Program-made: the position numbers and the translations under genes
Notes under the pieces: model-generated
What the model saw: only the letters and a program-made list of their open reading frames with translations
Told to the model about the DNA's origin: nothing
Database searches by the model: none
Shown here: one piece after another, positions 61,395 to 64,000 of the stretch
Layout: every line of letters starts with the position of its first letter
Numbering within the stretch: position 1 is the stretch's first letter
Source of the DNA: Mycolicibacterium nivoides
GTDB lineage: Bacteria > Actinomycetota > Actinomycetes > Mycobacteriales > Mycobacteriaceae
Reading direction: 5' to 3'
DNA: 64,000 nt
Assembly: GCF_003855255.1 (NCBI RefSeq)
Contig: NZ_CP034072.1
Span: forward strand, 5,359,705-5,423,704

Positions 61395-63608
61395 ATGTCG
61401 CAGCTCGAGGTCGACGAGGATCACGCGCTCGGGCATCTGCGCCTGACGGCCCGGCTGAACACCTCAGCCCTCGACTCACGTCGCGGAGTGGTCCGGCTGC
61501 ATCCGGAGGCGATCGCCGCCCTCGGGCTGCGCGAGTGGGATGCGATCTCGTTGACCGGATCTCGTACCACCGCCGCTGTTGTCGGCGTTGCGCCGGGCGG
61601 CACCCCGACCGGAACCGCCCTGCTCGATGACGTCACGTTGTCCAACGCCGGGGTGCGGGAAACCGCGACCGTGATCGTGGCGCCGGTGACGGTGTACGGC
61701 GCCCGGGCGGTCACGGTGAGCGGGTCGAAGCTGGCGACCGATTCGATTTCGTCTGCGACGCTGCGCCAGGCACTGCTGGGCAAGGTCATGACGGTCGGCG
61801 ACACCGTGTCGCTGCTCCCCCGCGACCTGGGGCCGGGCACCTCGACATCGGCGGCTACCGCCGCGCTGGCGTCGTCCGTGGGCATCACGTGGACCTCGGA
61901 GCTGCTGACGGTGACCGGAGTCGATCCGTCCGGGCCCGTGAGCATTCAACCGAATTCGGTGGTGTCGTGGGGATCGGGCCTCGAGCCGAGTACGTCGGAT
62001 TCCACCGGTGCCCATACGATCAGCCCCGCACGCACCGAGCCGGCGGTCAGTTTCGACGATCTCAAGGGCTCCCATACCCAGGCCGGCAAGCTCACCGAAT
62101 GGCTCAAGCTGTCGCTCGACGAACCTCAACTCCTCGAAACCCTGGGCGCCAAACCGAATCTCGGCGTCCTGGTGACCGGTCCCGCCGGCGTCGGCAAGGC
62201 CACCATGGTGCGGACGGTGTGCTCCGAACGGCGATTGGTGGAGCTCGACGGGCCGGAGGTGGGTGCGCTGGCCGCCGACGACCGGTTGAGCCGCGTGTCC
62301 GACGCGGTCGCCACGGTGCGCGACGGCGGCGGGGTGCTGCTGATCTCCGACGTCGACGCCCTGTTGCCGGCGACTGCCGCCGACCGGACCCCCGAACCCG
62401 TTGCGGCGCTGATCATCGCCGAACTTCGTGAGGCCGTGGCCACCCGCGGCGTGGCGTTCGTCGCCACCTCTGCCGTGCCCGTCGGGGTGGACACCCGCCT
62501 GCGGGCACCCGATCTGTGCGACCGGGAACTCGCCCTGACCCTGCCCGATGCCGCCACCCGCAAGGCGTTGCTGGAGGTGCTGCTGCGCGGCGTTCCGGCC
62601 GCCGAATTGGATCTGGGCCAGATAGCAGACCGCACACCGGGTTTCGTTGTTGCCGATCTGGCCGCTCTGGTCCGCGAGGGCGCACTGCGGGCCGCGTCAC
62701 GGGCCAGCGCCGACGGCAACGCACCGGTGCTGTGGCAGGAGGACCTGACCGGGGCGCTGACCGTGATCCGCCCGCTGTCGAGGTCCGCGACCGAAGAGGT
62801 GTCGGTCGGTTCGGTGACGCTCGAAGACGTCGGCGACATGGTCGAGACCAAACAGGCTCTCACCGAGGCCGTGTTGTGGCCGCTGCAGCATCCCGACACC
62901 TTCCAGCGCCTCGGTGTCGAGCCTCCGCGCGGCGTGCTGCTGTACGGCCCACCCGGCTGCGGTAAGACCTTCGTGGTGCGGGCGCTGGCCAGTTCGGGGC
63001 GGCTCTCAGTGCACGCCGTCAAAGGTGCTGAACTGATGGACAAGTGGGTCGGCTCGTCGGAGAAGGCGGTGCGCGAGCTGTTCGCCCGAGCGCGCGATTC
63101 GGCGCCGTCACTGGTGTTCCTCGACGAGATCGACGCCCTGGCCCCGCGACGCGGACAGAGCTTCGATTCCGGAGTGACCGACCGCGTGGTGGCTGCCCTG
63201 CTGACCGAACTCGACGGCATCGAACCGATGCGCGACGTCGTGGTATTGGGCGCGACGAACCGCCCTGACCTCATCGATCCGGCGCTGCTGCGACCGGGCC
63301 GGTTGGAGCGACTCGTGTTCGTCGAACCGCCCGATACCGAGGCCCGCCGCGAAATCCTGCGTACCGCAGGCAAATCCATCCCGCTCGCTCCCGACGTCGA
63401 TCTCGACGCCCTGGCTTCTGAGTTGGACGGCTACAGCGCGGCGGACTGTGTGGCACTGCTGCGGGAGGCGGCGTTGACGGCGATGCGCCGGTCCATCGAT
63501 GCCGCCGACGTCACCGCAGCAGATGTGGCCAAAGCGCGTGAGAATGTGCGGCCGTCTTTGGATGCGGCACAGGTGCAGTCGTTGCGGGAGTTCTCCGCCG
63601 GCCGCTGA
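61395..63608 (+). CDS. CDC48/p97-like AAA+ ATPase (Rv0435c-like) with degenerate first ATPase module
   Basis: 737 residues from ATG 61395, in the pssA operon. The N-terminal double-psi barrel-type domain (about 1-200) is followed by two AAA modules. D1 has GPAGVGKATM (262-271), where the Walker A Thr/Ser is replaced by Ala, and LLISDVDALL, where the Walker B Glu is Val, so D1 probably binds or hydrolyses ATP poorly. D2 is intact: GPPGCGKTF (518-526), FLDEIDAL, SRH-region GATNRPDLIDPALLRPGR with arginine fingers. Likely an unfoldase or remodelling factor; the substrate is unknown. Confidence 0.9.
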   Translation: MSQLEVDEDHALGHLRLTARLNTSALDSRRGVVRLHPEAIAALGLREWDAISLTGSRTTAAVVGVAPGGTPTGTALLDDVTLSNAGVRETATVIVAPVTVYGARAVTVSGSKLATDSISSATLRQALLGKVMTVGDTVSLLPRDLGPGTSTSAATAALASSVGITWTSELLTVTGVDPSGPVSIQPNSVVSWGSGLEPSTSDSTGAHTISPARTEPAVSFDDLKGSHTQAGKLTEWLKLSLDEPQLLETLGAKPNLGVLVTGPAGVGKATMVRTVCSERRLVELDGPEVGALAADDRLSRVSDAVATVRDGGGVLLISDVDALLPATAADRTPEPVAALIIAELREAVATRGVAFVATSAVPVGVDTRLRAPDLCDRELALTLPDAATRKALLEVLLRGVPAAELDLGQIADRTPGFVVADLAALVREGALRAASRASADGNAPVLWQEDLTGALTVIRPLSRSATEEVSVGSVTLEDVGDMVETKQALTEAVLWPLQHPDTFQRLGVEPPRGVLLYGPPGCGKTFVVRALASSGRLSVHAVKGAELMDKWVGSSEKAVRELFARARDSAPSLVFLDEIDALAPRRGQSFDSGVTDRVVAALLTELDGIEPMRDVVVLGATNRPDLIDPALLRPGRLERLVFVEPPDTEARREILRTAGKSIPLAPDVDLDALASELDGYSAADCVALLREAALTAMRRSIDAADVTAADVAKARENVRPSLDAAQVQSLREFSAGR

Positions 63609-63626
63609 GGCAGGTGTGACCGCCGA

Positions 63627-64000
63627 TTACTCGGCCAACGACGCGAGCCGGTCGATCGATCCCTGCAGCTTGTCCGCGGTGGTGGCGCGTGCGCGGATCA
63701 GCCGCTTCTCGTCGTTGAGCTGTGTCCAGTCGTAGGTGTGGGTGACCAGGGTTCGGTTGTCGCTCAAAGGTTCCAGCTCCCAGCGCCACAGATGTCCGGG
63801 CGGCTCCTTCCCGACCTCGGAAGGCCGCCACGCGATACGCCGACCTTCCTCGAACTCGACGACGCGGTTCTCGCGGTTGCCGCCCTGCTTGATCGTCATG
63901 GTGAAGACGTCGCCGACGGCGCGCACCCGCTGCCCGGTGGGAGCTTCGGCCAAGTTCTCATTGCCGTCCCAGCGAGGCTGCTGTGCCGGGTCCGCGATCA
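63627..64000 (-). CDS. SRPBCC/polyketide cyclase-like protein, truncated by window end
   Basis: The frame is open through the window end; about 123 C-terminal residues are seen and the start lies beyond 64000. The visible part reads DPAQQPRWDGNENLAEAPTGQRVRAVGDVFTMT in sections, then EGRRIAWRPSEVG and LWRWELEPLSDNRTLVTHTYDW, a START/SRPBCC beta-grip with the typical late HTYDW strand. Such proteins bind hydrophobic ligands; the ligand is unknown. It converges on the AAA gene with an 18-base gap. Confidence 0.75.
   Translation of the reverse strand, partial: IADPAQQPRWDGNENLAEAPTGQRVRAVGDVFTMTIKQGGNRENRVVEFEEGRRIAWRPSEVGKEPPGHLWRWELEPLSDNRTLVTHTYDWTQLNDEKRLIRARATTADKLQGSIDRLASLAE

Overview
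The window reads as chromosome from a fast-growing mycobacterium (Mycolicibacterium-like). The DNA is GC-rich. It carries a mycolic-acid-type cyclopropane synthase, a RamB regulator, a GroEL2-type chaperonin, F420/LLM and DUF2252 genes, and many start codons sitting 6-7 bases after a TANNNT -10 box (leaderless genes). Gene order in two blocks matches what I know of Mycobacterium tuberculosis H37Rv. Positions 2.3-17 kb resemble Rv0470-Rv0457c (umaA, fadB2, icl, acyl-ACP thioesterase, ramB, AhpD-like, Rv0463, lpdC, Rv0461, Rv0460, Rv0459, prolyl oligopeptidase). Positions 57.7-63.6 kb resemble Rv0439c-Rv0435c (SDR, moeA, psd, pssA, CDC48-like AAA ATPase). No searches were run; all assignments come from reading motifs and context.

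Layout. 0-2.3 kb: the end of a TetR gene, a PPK2-family kinase and an AbiEi-like/DUF559 gene bounded by two related palindromes. 2.3-8.8 kb: glyoxylate shunt and lipid genes (umaA-like, fadB2, aceA, thioesterase) with the acetate regulator ramB and candidate RamB sites. 8.8-20 kb: MFS transporter, lpd operon, DUF779 protein, prolyl oligopeptidase, an oxidoreductase, a canonical PPK2 and an aldehyde dehydrogenase. 20-27 kb: small basic protein, PAP2 phosphatase, DinB-like protein, a receptor Ser/Thr kinase fused to an Mce-associated-type outer domain, an N-acyl-D-amino-acid deacylase, a PNPOx-like protein, and a second palindrome-bounded AbiEi-like/DUF559 gene. 27-29 kb: groEL2 with two CIRCE operators.

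29-57 kb separates groEL2 from Rv0439c-moeA, which are neighbours in M. tuberculosis. It holds accessory genes: a Tat-exported deacetylase, an LLM oxidoreductase, a TetR/SDR pair with a clear operator, a helicase, a large secreted protein, DUF2252, and a coherent catabolic island at 39.4-52.8 kb. That island has two amidohydrolases, a diaminopropionate ammonia-lyase-like enzyme, two aminotransferases, a Tat lipoprotein hydrolase, a GntR regulator and a complete dipeptide/oligopeptide ABC importer. The same operator-like motif occurs at both divergent promoters, so I infer one regulon that imports and degrades a peptide-like or N-acylated amino compound. Then come PH-domain membrane proteins and a MerR/flavoprotein pair.

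The most unusual observation is the pair of AbiEi-like/DUF559 cassettes (1.28-2.29 kb and 26.17-27.15 kb). Each is about 1 kb, holds one nuclease-like gene, and is bounded within a few bases of the gene by long imperfect palindromes. At each locus the two palindromes resemble each other and differ from those at the other locus. This looks like a self-contained mobile or palindrome-associated element.
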